64,000 nt of DNA from Isoetes taiwanensis (GCA_021234155.1 JAJEKV010000042.1:1137742-1201741); one strand, 5' to 3'; numbered from the stretch's first letter, positions 40,168 through 52,555 are shown. Notes: a model not told the origin generated them from the sequence alone. Translations and numbers: made by a program.

Positions 40168-40760
40168 ACACTTTGAGGCAATGTGTCCTTTGCCTTCATA
40201 GTTATAGCAGGTGAATTCATTTTTCAGCTTTGGGCATTCTTTTTTGAAGTGCCCTACTTCATGACAGTAATAACATGTTACTTTCTTTTTCCCAGCAAAT
40301 AAGATCTCAGAAGATTCTTCCCCTTCCTTAATTTTCCTTTGCTCAAATTCTGTTCACAGGACTCTTTCTGCCTCCTCTCTTGTTTTAGTCATATTTCTAA
40401 TAAAGAAAGCTAGTTGATCATTCTATATAATGGCCCTGGATATTTGAAGAACTTGGCTGGTATCAGATTTGTTTACTCCTGCTTCTGACAGATCAGCAAT
40501 AACATTATCAAAGTTGTTAAAAAACTGTGATATATCCCGATCTTGTTTTAGCTTAAGACCTCTGAGTTCATTCTCTAGAAGATCAATTTGTGATGAACTC
40601 TTCTGCTCATATTGTTTTAACAGAAATAACCACATCTGCCTAGGTGATTTATCCCTTAGTGTTAGTCTAATAGTGTGCTCCCTTAATCCTAGAGTACATG
40701 GTCCTCCCTGCTGTGAGAGCTTGACTAGCCACTGTAGCTCCAGATGTTGATTCATCTGCA
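40168..40760 (-). pseudogene. gag: old Copia gag, 5' segment split off by the Gypsy insertion
   Basis: A UBN2-type Gag (40746-40423) with LRGLKLKQDRDISQFFNNFD, then two zinc knuckles, CYYCHEVGHFKKEC and CYNYEGKGHIASKC (second Cys replaced by Tyr). The last Cys codon sits at the Gypsy junction and the text resumes at 29101 with PNSKGQRQGQ. The N-terminus is cut off at a T20 tract (40761-40780). Confidence 0.85.
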
Positions 40761-40780
40761 TTTTTTTTTTTTTTTTTTTT

Positions 40781-43041
40781 AATTCTTAAAATTTTGCCAT
40801 TGCAAATAATAGGAAAATAGTGCCAATATGTTCTTAGATGACACCTTGCAAACTTTGGTGGCACATAAATTTTATGTCAAGGCAAAATGTTGATTATAAA
40901 GAATAATGTATGGTAATGATGTACACATTAAATATGTGGTCTACATTTGAAGGAGGAGATGCATGGCATGTTGGACACTTGGCAATATACTATAATGTGC
41001 TTTGCATGCATTGCTTTCTTACTTACCTTTTGGAAACATAAAGCACGTCATGAAGCTCCTCTTGATTATTTCAAGGATGCAAAGTTGTAAACTTTTGTGG
41101 TTATTTCAAGGCAAGGAGTACAAGTATACGACTTATTCCACATGACTAATTTTGACATGCAAGCAAGGTAAGGCTACATTTAGGGTTTATTATTTTATTT
41201 ACAAAAGGAATAACCCTTTTAGGGTTTCGTATAAGAAATTTGAGATGGAAGATGGCCGCTTATTGCCGACTTGCCGACTGCTCTAATTTCTCTTTATGCC
41301 TTTGGCACAATCTAGTGCTTCGATGAATCTTGTCACCATTCATCTGATAGATCCACTTCTGGACACTGATACCATTCATTCTTTTTCTAGAGATGCCAAG
41401 GATATTATATTGCTGTGCTTTCTTTAAACTGATTTCTGGCTGTAGAGCAAACGCCAAGAGATTTTACTTCATTCTGATATCATCTAGATATTTCTAGCTT
41501 CATTGGAGCTTACGTGTTAGAATGGATACATGAAGCTGATGCACATCTTTAGAGATGAACATGGATGTTATCTTAAGCTACTGCCACAACATTAATGTAT
41601 GCTGAATTCTTGGGACCAGGGCGTCTTCATTCCAGGTCGGTGTACATCTAGCATAGGCTCTAAAACGTTTTCTTCAATGTGCTGGTCTGGAGCAGCAGAT
41701 AGGTAACTTAGAATGATAGAATATCAAATCTGGTATTTTGACATGCAATAATCTGGTCTGGCTTCAAGTATCAGAGATAAGCAGAACATGGTCGTTTATA
41801 AGAATAAGACAAGGTGTACTGATCCAATTGTTTAATAAAAGGATACTCCTTCCATTTTTCATTTTTCATGTGATATCTGATTGACAGGGCAAAGGGTAAC
41901 AAAGGCTGAACGGTTATACACCGAGAGGCTCCATTGTACCTTTTGGCCCTTGCATTTTTACCAAGATTATGGCTAATAATGTACTGGTTGGCTGCAGGTA
42001 CCGGACCTCTCCCACTTTTGTCATTGCTTTGTTCTGTTTGGTTGGTGTTGCATGGATATGGATATGGAGAAAGAAAAAAATTTATTGGACTGGAACTGGA
42101 GCTGAAACTTTTTCCTTTTGACCAAGTGCCACTATTTGGTCAAACAGGTTGTATTGTTCATTTTTTATAATATGAAATCTCATTTTCAAGCTAAAAGCAA
42201 TGTATGCATATAAATCTCACTTGCTGTTCTAGTATGTACATTTGTCAGTTTGCTGCTTGGATTCATTTCTGTTATTTTGCCTAGTAAAGTCACTGCTGAA
42301 CTCATACTTTTATTTTTATGGTGTAAGCACAAATCACCATCGCAAGAGTAACTATTGTTCCTCTTATTACCAATTAGTGGTTTAAATTTTACACTACATA
42401 ACTTTGAGGTGGTCTAGATAAATGGCGATTTGCTGCTGGTGTATAAAAAGTGGAGTTATCCTTTTGATGAGTCCTTCTTATTGTAAAGTGACATTTGGGA
42501 CATGTGGCCTATTTAGTGTGTAACGTTGACCATATATTTTTCCATCTATGTCCAAGTAAAATTGGGATCTCAAATCAGCAGAACTAGAAATGCCAATCAA
42601 ATAAAAAATGTCTAATTTCTTGCAGAAATTTTTGGATGTATCCAAAGATCAAACAACGTTAGTTGTTGACAATTACTTGCACCTTTAGTCTGGTTGATAT
42701 CAAATTGTGTGGTTTGGTTGTATGCATTGGGAAATATGGGGCATCATTTTAAGCCACTTAAATTAGTCTGCCTTTTGTGGTATTATGGCTCCGGGTGAAA
42801 AGAAACAAGATTATATGGTTTCTTGTTGTAGAGATAAACTTTGTCTTCAAGTCCTTTATTTAGACATGGTTCTTAATGGAACATGGATTTGCATTGGCTA
42901 TATTTGTTCTATGACAAAAGGGATTTGACTATTGGATCATAAGTACCAGAGACTTAGATTTATCTTCGTCTGGATTGATAATACTGTTAAGGGATTGACC
43001 AAGACAGATGGCTGGTCTAGCGATTGCTAGTTCAGGCTGGG
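40781..43041. repeat. 2.26-kb direct repeat, copy 1
   Basis: Starts AATTCTTAAAATTTTGCC after T20 and ends GTTCAGGCTGGG before T8. It is nearly identical to 43799-46055 (spacing 3,014-3,018 bp). No TG/CA ends or target duplications, so it is not a simple LTR pair. It contains two exon-like stretches around 41888-42115. Confidence 0.95.
41888..42119 (+). other. possible terminal exons with a membrane segment (in repeat copy 1)
   Basis: After a TTGACAG acceptor (41887) one frame reads QRVTKAERLYTERLH up to a possible donor at GTACC; after GGCTGCAG (about 41997) another reads SPTFVIALFCLVGVAWIWIW followed by RKKK, a transmembrane helix with basic anchor, ending in TGA. The same text recurs at about 44908-45138. 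I do not recognise the protein; it may be the duplicated end of a host gene. Confidence 0.3.
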
Positions 43042-43049
43042 TTTTTTTT

Positions 43050-43790
43050 AGACACTTCGATTCCTTGGTTTAACCAGGGTTGCTTGTGTCCTCTAGTCAT
43101 ATCCCTTCACTCTTGTATGGATCTAACATTGTTTCAGGATGAAAACTAATACATTGAAGAAGTTGACTTTTAGGTTGTCCTTCCTACATGGAACAATAGA
43201 CTTACTGCTTGGGGTATGCAGTTAACAAGATGGAATGCCCAAAGAGAGCAATGCAAAGGGAGTACCAATTGCAAACCAGAAAGGGAGCATTGGACAGAAA
43301 GGGATGCAGGCCACCAATTTCAAGTGTTAAAAGGTAGGCAATTGGTCAAATATTCAAAATATTCAAATTCATCTGATATGCTGATTAGGTGTACAAAGTA
43401 TATGGAATTACCCTTATAAAATACACCAGATAGATATCTGGGAAAAACAAAGAGGTCATGTACCTCATGTGCCATTTGGCCATCAATAATAAAAAGCCAA
43501 TTACTTGGCACCCATTCCAGGACCTGTAGTGGATGAATGGTCAATATTATATACTGCAGTACAAATGAAACGACGAGTTTCTAGACTCAAGTATGATTAC
43601 AAATGCACATACAGGTAATTAGTTGCCACTTCTTAAATGGTATGCACTAATGGTTTTATGACAGGATTCAATTGGGTTCATAAATTCACATGGGGTTGGG
43701 TTTGACCACTGCTGTACAGTAGGGGTCAACCCTCCCCTATGATACAGATTTCATAAAATGGTCAGCCCAGTCCTACGGGAGGAGGTAGGC
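43050..43790. other. unique spacer between the 2.26-kb repeats
   Basis: About 740 bp, no supported gene. ORFs at 43216-43419 and 43320-43544 have no recognisable motifs. Confidence 0.5.
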
Positions 43791-43798
43791 TTTTTTTT

Positions 43799-46055
43799 AA
43801 TTCTTAAAATTTTGCCATTGCAAATAATAGGAAAATAGTGCCAATATGTTCTTAGATGACACCTTGCAAACTTTGGTGGCACATAAATTTTATGTCAAGG
43901 CAAAATGTTGATTATAAAGGATAGTGTATGGTAATGATGTACACATTAAATATGTGGTCTTCATTTGAAGGAGGAGATGCATGGCATGTTGGACACTTGG
44001 CAATATACTATAATGTGCTTTGCATGCATTGCTTTCTTACTTACCTTTTGGAAACATAAAGCACGTCATGAAGCTCCTCTTGATTATTTCAAGGATGCAA
44101 AGTTGTAAACTTTTGTGGTTATTTCAAGGCAAGGAGTACAAGTATACGACTTATTCCACATGACTAATTTTGACATGCAAGCAAGGTAAGGCTACATTTA
44201 GGGTTTATTATTTTATTTACAAAAGGAATAACCCTTTTAGGGTTTCGTATAAGAAATTTGAGATGGAAGATGGCCGCGTATTGCCGACTTGCCGACTGCT
44301 CTAATTTCTCTTTATGCCTTTGGCACAATCTAGTGCTTCGATGAATCTTGTCACCATTCATCTAATAGATCCACTTCTGGACACTGATACCATTCATTCT
44401 TTTTCTAGAGATGCCAAGGATATTATATTGCTGTGCTTTCTTTAAACTGATTTCTGGCTGTAGAGCAAACGCCAAGAGATTTTACTTCATTCGATATCAT
44501 CTAGATATTTCTAGCTTCATTGGAGCTTACGTGTTAGAATGGATACATGAAGTCGATGCACATCTTTAGAGATGAACATGGATGTTATCTTAAGCTACTC
44601 GCCACAACATTAATGTATCTTTGAATTCTTGGGACCGTATGCGTCTTCATTCCGTGTCGGTGTACATCTAGCATAGGCTCTAAACCGTTTTCTTCAATGT
44701 GCTGGTCTGGAGCAGCAGATAGGTAACTTAGAATGATAGAATATCAAATCTGGTATTTTGACATGCAATAATCTGGTCTGGCTTCAAGTATCAGAGATAA
44801 GCAGAACATGGTCGTTTATAAGAATAAGACAAGGTGTACTGATCCAATTGTTTAATAAAAGGATACTCCTTCCATTTTTCATTTTTCATGTGATATCTGA
44901 TTGACAGGGCAAAGGGTAACAAAGGCTGAACGGTTATACACCGAGAGGCTCCATTGTACCTTTTGGCCCTTGCATTTTTACCCAGATTATGGCTAATAAT
45001 GTACTGGTTGGCTGCAGGTACCAGACCTCTCCCACTTTTGTCATTGCTTTGTTCTGTTTGGTTGGTGTTGCATGGATATGGATATGGAGAAAGAAAAAAA
45101 GTTATTGGACTGGAACTGGAGCTGAAACTTTTTCCTTTTGACCAAGTGCCACTATTTGGTCAAACAGGTTGTATTGTTCATTTTTGATAATATGAAATCT
45201 CATTTTCAAGCTAATGTATGCATATAAATCTCACTTGCTGTTCTAGTATGTACATTTGTCAGTTTGCTGCTTGGATTCATTTCTGTTATTTTGCCTAGTA
45301 AAGTCACTGCTGAACTCATACTTTTATTTTTATGGTGTAAGCACAAATCACCATCGCAAGAGTAACTATTGTTCCTCTTATTACCAATTAGTGGTTTAAA
45401 TTTTACACTACATAACTTTGAGGTGGTCTAGATAAATGGCGATTTGCTGCTGGTGTATAAAAAGTGGAGTTATCCTTTTGATGAGTCCTTCTTATTGTAA
45501 AGTGACATTTGGGACATGTGGCCTATTTAGTGTGTAACGTTGACCATATATTTTTCCATCTATGTCCAAGTAAAATTGGGATCTCAAATCAGCAGAACTA
45601 GAAATGCCAATCAAATAAAAAATGTCTAATTTCTTGCAGAAATTTTTGGATGTATCCAAAGATCAAACAACGTTAGTTGTTGACAATTACTTGCACCTTT
45701 AGTCTGGTTGATATCAAATTGTGTGGTTTGGTTGTATGCATTGGGAAATATGGGGCATCATTTTAAGCCACTTAAATTAGTCTGCCTTTTGTGGTATTAT
45801 GGCTCCGGGTGGAAAGAAACAAGATTATATGGTTTCTTGTTGTAGAGATAAACTTTGTCTTCAAGTCCTTTATTTAGACATGGTTCTTAATGGAACATGG
45901 ATTTGCATTGGCTATATTTGTTCTATGACAAAAGGGATTTGACTATTGGATCATAAGTACCAGAGACTTAGATTTATCTTCGTCTGGATTGATAATACTG
46001 TTAAGGGATTGACCAAGACAGATGGCTGGTCTAGCGATTGCTAGTTCAGGCTGGG
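43799..46055. repeat. 2.26-kb direct repeat, copy 2
   Basis: Preceded by T8 and followed by T21. Differences from copy 1 are few but cluster around 44490-44660 (GAAGTCGATG for GAAGCTGATG, CTACTCGCC for CTACTGCC, and others). Confidence 0.95.
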
Positions 46056-46390
46056 TTTTTTTTTTTTTTTTTTTTTGTTGAAGGCAAGGTGGTTTTCTAT
46101 TAATATAGAAGATGTTACAACATTTGATCTTCTAAAATCAGATAGGAAGAATAAGCACAATGAAGCCCTGTTGGCCAGATAAATGATATGCTCAAACAGC
46201 TTCCCTACATCAATAACTGATGAGAAAGTACAAGTAACAAAATAATAAACCTTTTTTCTTGAAAGCTTATGCAACCATTTTTTAGCATGTAAGCAAAGGA
46301 TAACAAAAAGCGCGCTGAAGTAATCCTCCAACTGCCCTCAAGCTTATTAGTACGTGAGTTTGACTCAGGCATATCAGAACCTGGTCTAAA
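46056..46390 (-). mobile_element. probable antisense LINE/SINE 3' end
   Basis: T21 followed by GTTGAAGGCAAGGTGGTTTTCTATTAATA: on the minus strand, a 3' UTR ending in poly(A). No RT domain remains in the window next to it. Confidence 0.4.
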
Positions 46391-46393
46391 GAG

Positions 46394-46861
46394 CTACAAG
46401 CATATCAGTATTTGAGCCATGTAAAAAGTTCTAAGCATAGCAGCATTTCTAATCCCTAGCACGCATAAACTGTAGAGAACCGATAGACCAAAGAGTCCCA
46501 TACTTCCAAGTGTATCATGTACCCTAGCAATCAATGCTGCATTGTCGGGCTTATATTCTGCATCCTTAATACTTATAGAAAAAAAGTGATTGCTCAGCGT
46601 CAATAAAAAGAATAAATCACCTGTTTTTTGTACATACTCTGCCATATTGATGCTTCCTGCTAGCAAGGAAAGAAGAGAAAACGGACTTGGAAGGTTTTCT
46701 TCCCAAAAACAATGTATGATATTCCCTGCTGGAATTTGCATATCCAAAACCTTCTTTACATAATCTGGAGTTTCTATCCCCTTCGCTTTATAGGCCAGTA
46801 TCCCATCTATTGGGCTTACCCTTTCAGCGTGTCTGGAGTAGACATAGTGGGCATACAACAA
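46394..46861 (-). CDS. unidentified ORF, 155 codons
   Basis: Open frame with SPIDGILAYKAKGIETPDYV and a hydrophobic C-terminal part (GLFGLSVLYSLCVLG). No family recognised, no splice or promoter evidence. It lies between retroelement fragments and may be part of one. Weak support. Confidence 0.2.
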   Translation of the reverse strand: MLYAHYVYSRHAERVSPIDGILAYKAKGIETPDYVKKVLDMQIPAGNIIHCFWEENLPSPFSLLSLLAGSINMAEYVQKTGDLFFLLTLSNHFFSISIKDAEYKPDNAALIARVHDTLGSMGLFGLSVLYSLCVLGIRNAAMLRTFYMAQILICL

Positions 46862-46899
46862 AGAAAGAAAATATCTATCTCATAGCTTGTATACTACCA

Positions 46900-47283
46900 A
46901 AGGAAGATGCCCTGAAATCCCTGATTATGGCCGCCAAAAAGGAGGATGGTTACACGCAGCCAACAAATCTGATGACTATTTTTGAGAAGGAGGAACAGTT
47001 CCAAGCCCTGCTAGCACAGCCATCCGCAACAATTTGCCCCATAAACCGATTGCTTGGAGCAGCAAGAAGGGGAGGCGGCCATCTGCCCTAACTGATCTTC
47101 AGATACTGACCTTGCCACATTGTTGGTCTCAACCACTTGTTCATCTCCTTCTGGATTTACAAGATCTCATAGCTTCTCAATTTCAAGAACATGTTTGATG
47201 GAGTGTTTCCAAATCTGAAAGCCAGCTCCACCTTTGAATACTTCAACCGTGCTTAGTAAACTTGCTCCAAACCTGCTTGACAT
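46900..47283 (-). pseudogene. gag: Copia-type gag N-terminus, decayed
   Basis: Starts with an ATG at 47283, 28 bp after the primer site, and reads FKGGAGFQIWKHSIKHVL followed by an in-frame stop at the position of a conserved Trp (EIEKL-stop-DLV), then more Gag-like text. Typical start of a Copia Gag. Confidence 0.55.
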
Positions 47284-47310
47284 CTTGATTAAAGATAGTG
47301 TTCAAGCACA

Positions 47311-47326
47311 ACCTGCTCTGATACCA
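47311..47326 (-). other. primer-binding site (initiator Met tRNA)
   Basis: TGGTATCAGAGCAGGT on the minus strand, two bases after an LTR-like end CCATCA. Confidence 0.75.
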
Positions 47327-47328
47327 AA

Positions 47329-47765
47329 TGATGGAATTGTCAGAAGCTAAGATCTAAGCAACTCAACAATTCATGCAATATGCTTTAAGTAAATGCAATA
47401 TTTCTTCACTTCAATGTAAGTATACTTATCACACTTCAATCATAACTTTTCTAAAGCATACTAGTACTGTAGCATCGAAATGCCTAACTATTGGACTCTA
47501 TATCATGCAAACCAAGTAGAACTATGAATCACTCCAAATCCATCTTATGAGCTCCGTATATGATCCTGCAATTGATAATACAGATATATACAGGTTTCAG
47601 ATGGATAGTTTAGCCTTATGATATGGCCGACATTGAGTTGTCGCAATTCAAATAATCTTTGGGTCCATTTCAGTGGCCATAACTATAGTCATATGAATAG
47701 TAATATTGACCCTTAGAATTTTTCGACCATTAGGATCAATATTAAAATATTTACAATACCATGCA
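47329..47765 (-). repeat. Copia LTR (approximate)
   Basis: Ends AATTCCATCA on the minus strand before the primer site. The start, probably near 47765, is set only by where the neighbouring Gypsy gag ceases. AT-rich, no TATA box clearly assigned. Confidence 0.45.
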
Positions 47766-47777
47766 TTTTTCTTGTAA

Positions 47778-48865
47778 CTATGAACCATGGACATGGGCAA
47801 TTTGTGCAGTTGGACGTAGTTTGACTCGATTGTCCTCCTTTGGTTGCTCAGCCTCTACTTTTGAATTGGCTACAATCTTTGGACATTGATACTTGTAATG
47901 AGATCCTCCATATGAAAAACATCCTTCCGGGGGCCCTTTAGCCTGGTCCTTGGCTTTTCCCCGCTCTCCATTATTTCCTTTAACACGGAAATTATAGTTG
48001 ACATTCAAGTTCGACAATCTGTACCTTTTGTTCTCCTTCTCACCTGATTTGACGTAATCCAGCTTAAATCTCTTGTCTTGAGGATATCCCTCCCATATAT
48101 TATACCGTACTGTTTTAGAATTGTGCTTCATTTCTGCTGCTTCGGCTTTTCTTACGGCTTCGTCAATAGTTGAGGGTTCTGCATACAATGGATCCCTTAA
48201 TCCGGCCATAAACTTTCGAGTTATTTCACTTTTTGATAAACCTCCTAACTGCGATCCTCCCATTTGCACTGCTAAATATGAAAATTTATTGAAGTAATGA
48301 TGCACCAATTCATATTCCCCTTGCTTAAAGTGATCGCACTGTCTTTTAAGATCTGGATAGTAACTTGCATGCAAGTTATGTGATTCAAATGCTTTTTTGA
48401 AATCGGCCCATGTTTTTATTTGGGCAATAATTTCTTCCGTCCTTACCACCATATTCTGGCCACATCTGTCAAATATTTGTCCATGGCTTGTAATTTCTGC
48501 TTCTCCAGAGCTTTGACTCTTTCAAAGAAACTTTTCCAACTTGCTAAGAATCCCAGAACTACTGGCGGGCTTCATTTATCTCCCGTATAAGATGACATTC
48601 CCTCAACCTTTTCCAACCATTTAGTTCTTCTGGATGCATTAGGAGAATCAGGAGGAGACGGAGTTACTGGAGGTGGATTTACAGGCAGAGGAGGCTGTTG
48701 GTATGTCTGACAAATGTCCATACAATATCGCTACATATTCGAATTTCCTTTGATTTTCTTTAAAACTAGATGTGTAGGTATTCCAATTTGGATTGCAATC
48801 TGGGAAGTGGAGTTCATAGCATGGTTATACTGAGCTGCATGAAGGTTAGACTTGTTCTGGGCCAT
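47778..48865 (-). pseudogene. gag: Gypsy gag fragment
   Basis: From the ATG at 48865 (MAQNKSNLHAAQYN) past an in-frame TAG and a frame change to an open 224-codon part (48452-47778) with the retrotransposon Gag domain (WADFKKAFESHNLHASYYPD, ITRKFMAGLRDPLY) and a knuckle CFSYGGSHYKYQC in which the second Cys is Tyr. A decayed primer site, TGGTAACAAAGCC, lies at 48890-48902. Chromovirus-like in layout; no pol remains next to it. Confidence 0.75.
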
Positions 48866-48973
48866 TACACAGGATTTTTAGAAAGAATTGGCTTTGTTAC
48901 CAATTGATATGAATCAGTCTTATCACCTGCAAAACTAGCAAATACAGTTAAGTAAAACAGCTTTGGATCTCAG

Positions 48974-49218
48974 GAGCAATGGTCTTCTGGCACAAATTCA
49001 CCACCCAACCGGGCTCAGACTTGCGAACACTGCAAAGCTTGGCCCAGGCTCTTCCTAATTCTGAGAGTCTGCTAGCCAATCGGTTAGCCTCCCTGGGATA
49101 CTCTAATGTTCAGGAAGGGCACTTTAACATAAACCAACTGTCAGAGTTACTGCAGAATTGGCAATCACTCTCTACAAGCTTAACAGGCGTCCAATCAGCT
49201 CCGGGTCTCTTTTCTTAA
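48974..49218 (+). CDS. possible last exon of an unidentified host gene
   Basis: After GGATCTCAG at 48965-48973 an open frame of about 80 residues reads LQSLAQALPNSESLLANRLA, GYSNVQEGHFNINQLSELLQ and ends SAPGLFS, TAA at 49216. The composition is that of a soluble plant protein and unlike the transposon ORFs nearby. Upstream exons, if any, would lie left of the repeats. Not identified. Confidence 0.3.
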
Positions 49219-49229
49219 GGAAGTCGATT

Positions 49230-50239
49230 GCTATATATATATCATTCTAAAAAGGTCTTATATGGCTAAATTTGGTTTTTCCCTTTGTGCTTTGGCCTAA
49301 TCCGACTCCCTCCTACTGTAATCCAGCCTTTCCGGCCAGTTACCTTTACACTTGAACCAATTCCGAACTCATATGTCTACTTTGTTTTTCTGTTAACAAT
49401 TTCGTTGCTTTTATTTTATTAAGATGTCTAAGGTGGATTTATTTAGCTAAGGTTTAACTAACAGGTTATGTTTTAAAGCTCAAGCATTCCAAAGACTATA
49501 GAATTAATTTCTTTGCATCTGTGTTCATCCCTGCAAGTCATCTGAGCCACTCCCCCGAGCTTGTGCCATAACAAAAGCTTCAGAGTTAATCAGGCCGAGA
49601 AAGCAGAAGATCTGCGATTATTGTCAGATTATTATTTAATCTGGAATGAATGTGCTTTGTGCAAAGGTTCAAAAGGGTTGATCCTCCAGCGAATATGTTT
49701 ATGGCTTTTTCTCGACTTGAATTGTGAGCCTATACTAGTGCGTGGAGTCTATACATAGGCATATGACATAATTTAGAGACGTGATGTTCAACTTTATGGA
49801 TTCATTTATAAATGAATAATCGAGATATATGTGCTCGCCATGGCTTAAATTGCTCTAAAAGCTCCTCATCAATTAATTATGTTGGTGAATTTGTTGTTCA
49901 TGTGGTTACAAGTTTTACATCGATGCAAGCTTAGGAACAAGCAGATATACAAAGGTAGATGATAAGATTTATGCCAAGTTGATCAAATGCAGGTTAATGT
50001 AGGCTATTATTTCTTTTAATGATGTGTTTTCTATTCTATAGGTGCCCTCAAAATCCAGAAATTTGAAAATCCATTTCAATGATGATGATGTGCCACTAAT
50101 GTTTTGACCCATTTACAACTTCGAATGCTTGGTCTTTTATTCTTGAATCTAAGCAGTGTTCCTTTGGTTTAAGAAAAGTTGGTATTGTAATTGCCAATGA
50201 TATCATTCTTTACAATTCGAGTTTCAGGTAATAAAGCTC
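49230..50239. other. no recognised gene
   Basis: AT-rich sequence with a (TA)n stretch at 49233-49244. The ORF at 49561-49758 shows no known motif. Confidence 0.4.
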
Positions 50240-51784
50240 TGTAACGTTCCAAGTATTCATATGGTACACGTATAAATATATTGACACGTCACCCAGTATA
50301 GATACGCCACCATGGGGTATGATAACCTAGGGGGTTGACCTAAAAGGGATTAAATTAGCTATGCTAATTTAATTATTAAGGATAATAACCTATAACTAAG
50401 GAATTAATATTTAAAAAGGATAATTAAGCTAATTATGGTTTGGGAAGGCGCCACCTGGCCAAACTCAATTGGCCAGCATGGTGAATACTAATTTGAACCA
50501 TTAAAGTGGATCACCACCCCCATATCAACCCTAATCGACCAAGCTGAGCGCCTACCTTTGCCAAGCTGACCGCCTACCTTTGCCAAGCTGAGCGCCACCT
50601 TTGCCAAGCACTTATACCCGTGTAACCAGAGCTGAGCACCAAGTTCCAGGAAGATGGAAGCACCCAATGACAACGGATCCAGCAGGAACTCAGGTGGGTG
50701 GTTAGTATAGCTTGCGAATTCTAGGGTAGCGCCCCTGTTGGGCACTTGTTGTGTTGCTTCGTCTGTTCTCTCTATGCTTTACTTGTAGGAACTAACCCTT
50801 GATTGTAAAGGTAAGTTCTCTTTATATTCTGATTCTGGTCTTGCTCTTAAAGGATGGATTGATAGTTCTTTGCATAGTATTACTCTGGAAATGGGGGAAT
50901 TAAGGGAGGTAGAGACCTCTGAGCCATGATAGTAGGATGCTCCTAGGTTGATCCCTGTATTTCCCGTTAGTTGCGGCCTGTGTACAAGAGACCACCGAGT
51001 CGTGGATGCTATGGAGTGACTTAGCACCAAACAAGGGACACGGTGGTGAAGTGGGGGTGGGGTCTTGCACGAACATAAAAGGCTCCTGAGACTCCTACAG
51101 TGGGCTAGGCCTGATAGCCGGTCACGTAGAGGGCCGGGTATGGGTCTGACACTCCCTGGGTGTAGAGGTGTGATCCGTATAGAGCATCTTGCACTTTGAG
51201 TAGATTTAGGGTGAGTAAGTCGGGTACGGATGCGAGGGTCGCTGATGCGGCACGTATCCTCTAGCTCACCCATGGAACCACTGTGATCCTGGAAGGGGAC
51301 GCTTCCCCGACCTGCCTCATCGGACGGGGCTTCATGAACCCTGTAGTAGGCTCGTAGGGTGATACCTTGAGTCTGCGTATCCGGAGGGCTATAGTGACGC
51401 CATAGCATGATTGGACTCATCTGCAAAGTGTGCACAGGAGGGGCTGGAGTCTGAGCCGGGATAGAACCACGGGTTTGGTTGTTTTCCTTGGTATTAAATG
51501 CATATTCTTTGTGGTTGTCACTTGAATGGATGTGCCACCCCTCGTGGTGGTAAATTATGATATGATTATGCTGTGTGCTAACCTTGTATTCACGCTTCCG
51601 CGACGTAGGAGCCCCATTGAAGGCGTGGGCCGAATGACCCCTCTGTGTCCTTCACTTGAGCATCTTCTTATAGATGGCCCGAGTTAGACGGAGGGCCCTG
51701 CTCATGGTGAGTTGGTTGCCATGGGAGGGGGAAGTCCCCGTATGTATACGCCCGAAAGTGTCGATATGTTCGGGGGGCCGTCCA
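50240..51784 (+). mobile_element. long LTR (about 1.55 kb) of a Gypsy element
   Basis: Begins TGTAACGTTCC and ends GGCCGTCCA three bases before a primer site. Related to 20678-21780. It contains TATAAATATA at about 50271 and three tandem CCAAGCTGASCGCC-type repeats (50538-50610). Its internal region is interrupted after 187 bp by the Tat-like Gypsy copy 2 and resumes at 62952. Confidence 0.7.
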
Positions 51785-51787
51785 CGG

Positions 51788-51800
51788 TGGTATCAGAGCC
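51788..51800 (+). other. primer-binding site of the long-LTR Gypsy
   Basis: TGGTATCAGAGCC, matching initiator Met tRNA. Confidence 0.85.
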
Positions 51801-51971
51801 GTGATTTCGGTTACTCGAAATCATAGCACTGACCAAACCCTAACTCGCTAGTTCGGTAGTCAGGAGAGAGAGTTTAAGCTAGTGTGATTGTTTAGCTCTC
51901 TGATGTTTGGTTTGGTGCTAGGTTAATATAATAGGATGTAAGTTCTTAAGAAGTTAGGGCGACTGGAAGAC

Positions 51972-52554
51972 TGTTAGTCCTGTGCCTCCTGGTACAGGAC
52001 TATTCATGCATACGACAGACCAGGTCAAGCTCAAGGATCCTCAGTCAGCCACGGGTCAGCCATCAAAGGCTCCGCAGAAGACCAAGCAGCAGACCACGCA
52101 GTCAAAGCCTTTGGCCGTCAACAAGAGGCGCCGCTCAGACAAGTGACGGCCCGTCACCGCCCGCGTCAGCGTCAGCGTGATTCTAGGCACTTCAAGAGGC
52201 ACCGCCAACATTCCTGCAAATCAGGCCTCCTTCCAGGAGTCGGCACCGAGATCAGTCAGAGTGTCTATATTGGGCCCAAGGCCATTGTACTATATATATG
52301 AGTAGAGCTAGCACATGAGTTTTTAGATGAGTTTTGAGTCTTGTCTCCTTTCAGTTTTCTCTCTATTGCGAGAGCTCATGTATGTTCATCATTGATATCA
52401 AGGAAGCTTATCATCTTTCTCTCATTTGTTCTGTTTTCTTCTTCTTCTTCTCTTCTTGCAAATCCCGCGTGACATAGTCCCCCGGACTCTCCTGTTAGAT
52501 CCACGGGTCCTCACAGAGGGCTGTCTTCCAGAGTTCGAACCTGGACCCCAAACA
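51972..52554 (+). repeat. Tat-like Gypsy copy 2, 5' LTR
   Basis: 583 bp, TGTTAGTCCTGTGCC to CCCCAAACA, with the TACTATATATATGAGTAG promoter block at 52287-52304. Confidence 0.93.
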
Positions 52555-52555
52555 C

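Noticed and set aside
40781-46055. LTR pair of a small element with a 740-bp interior
   Set aside because: No TG/CA ends, no primer site or polypurine tract at the inner borders, and no target duplication.
46810-47091. 93-codon plus-strand ORF
   Set aside because: It lies antisense to a decayed Copia gag start with its own primer site and LTR.
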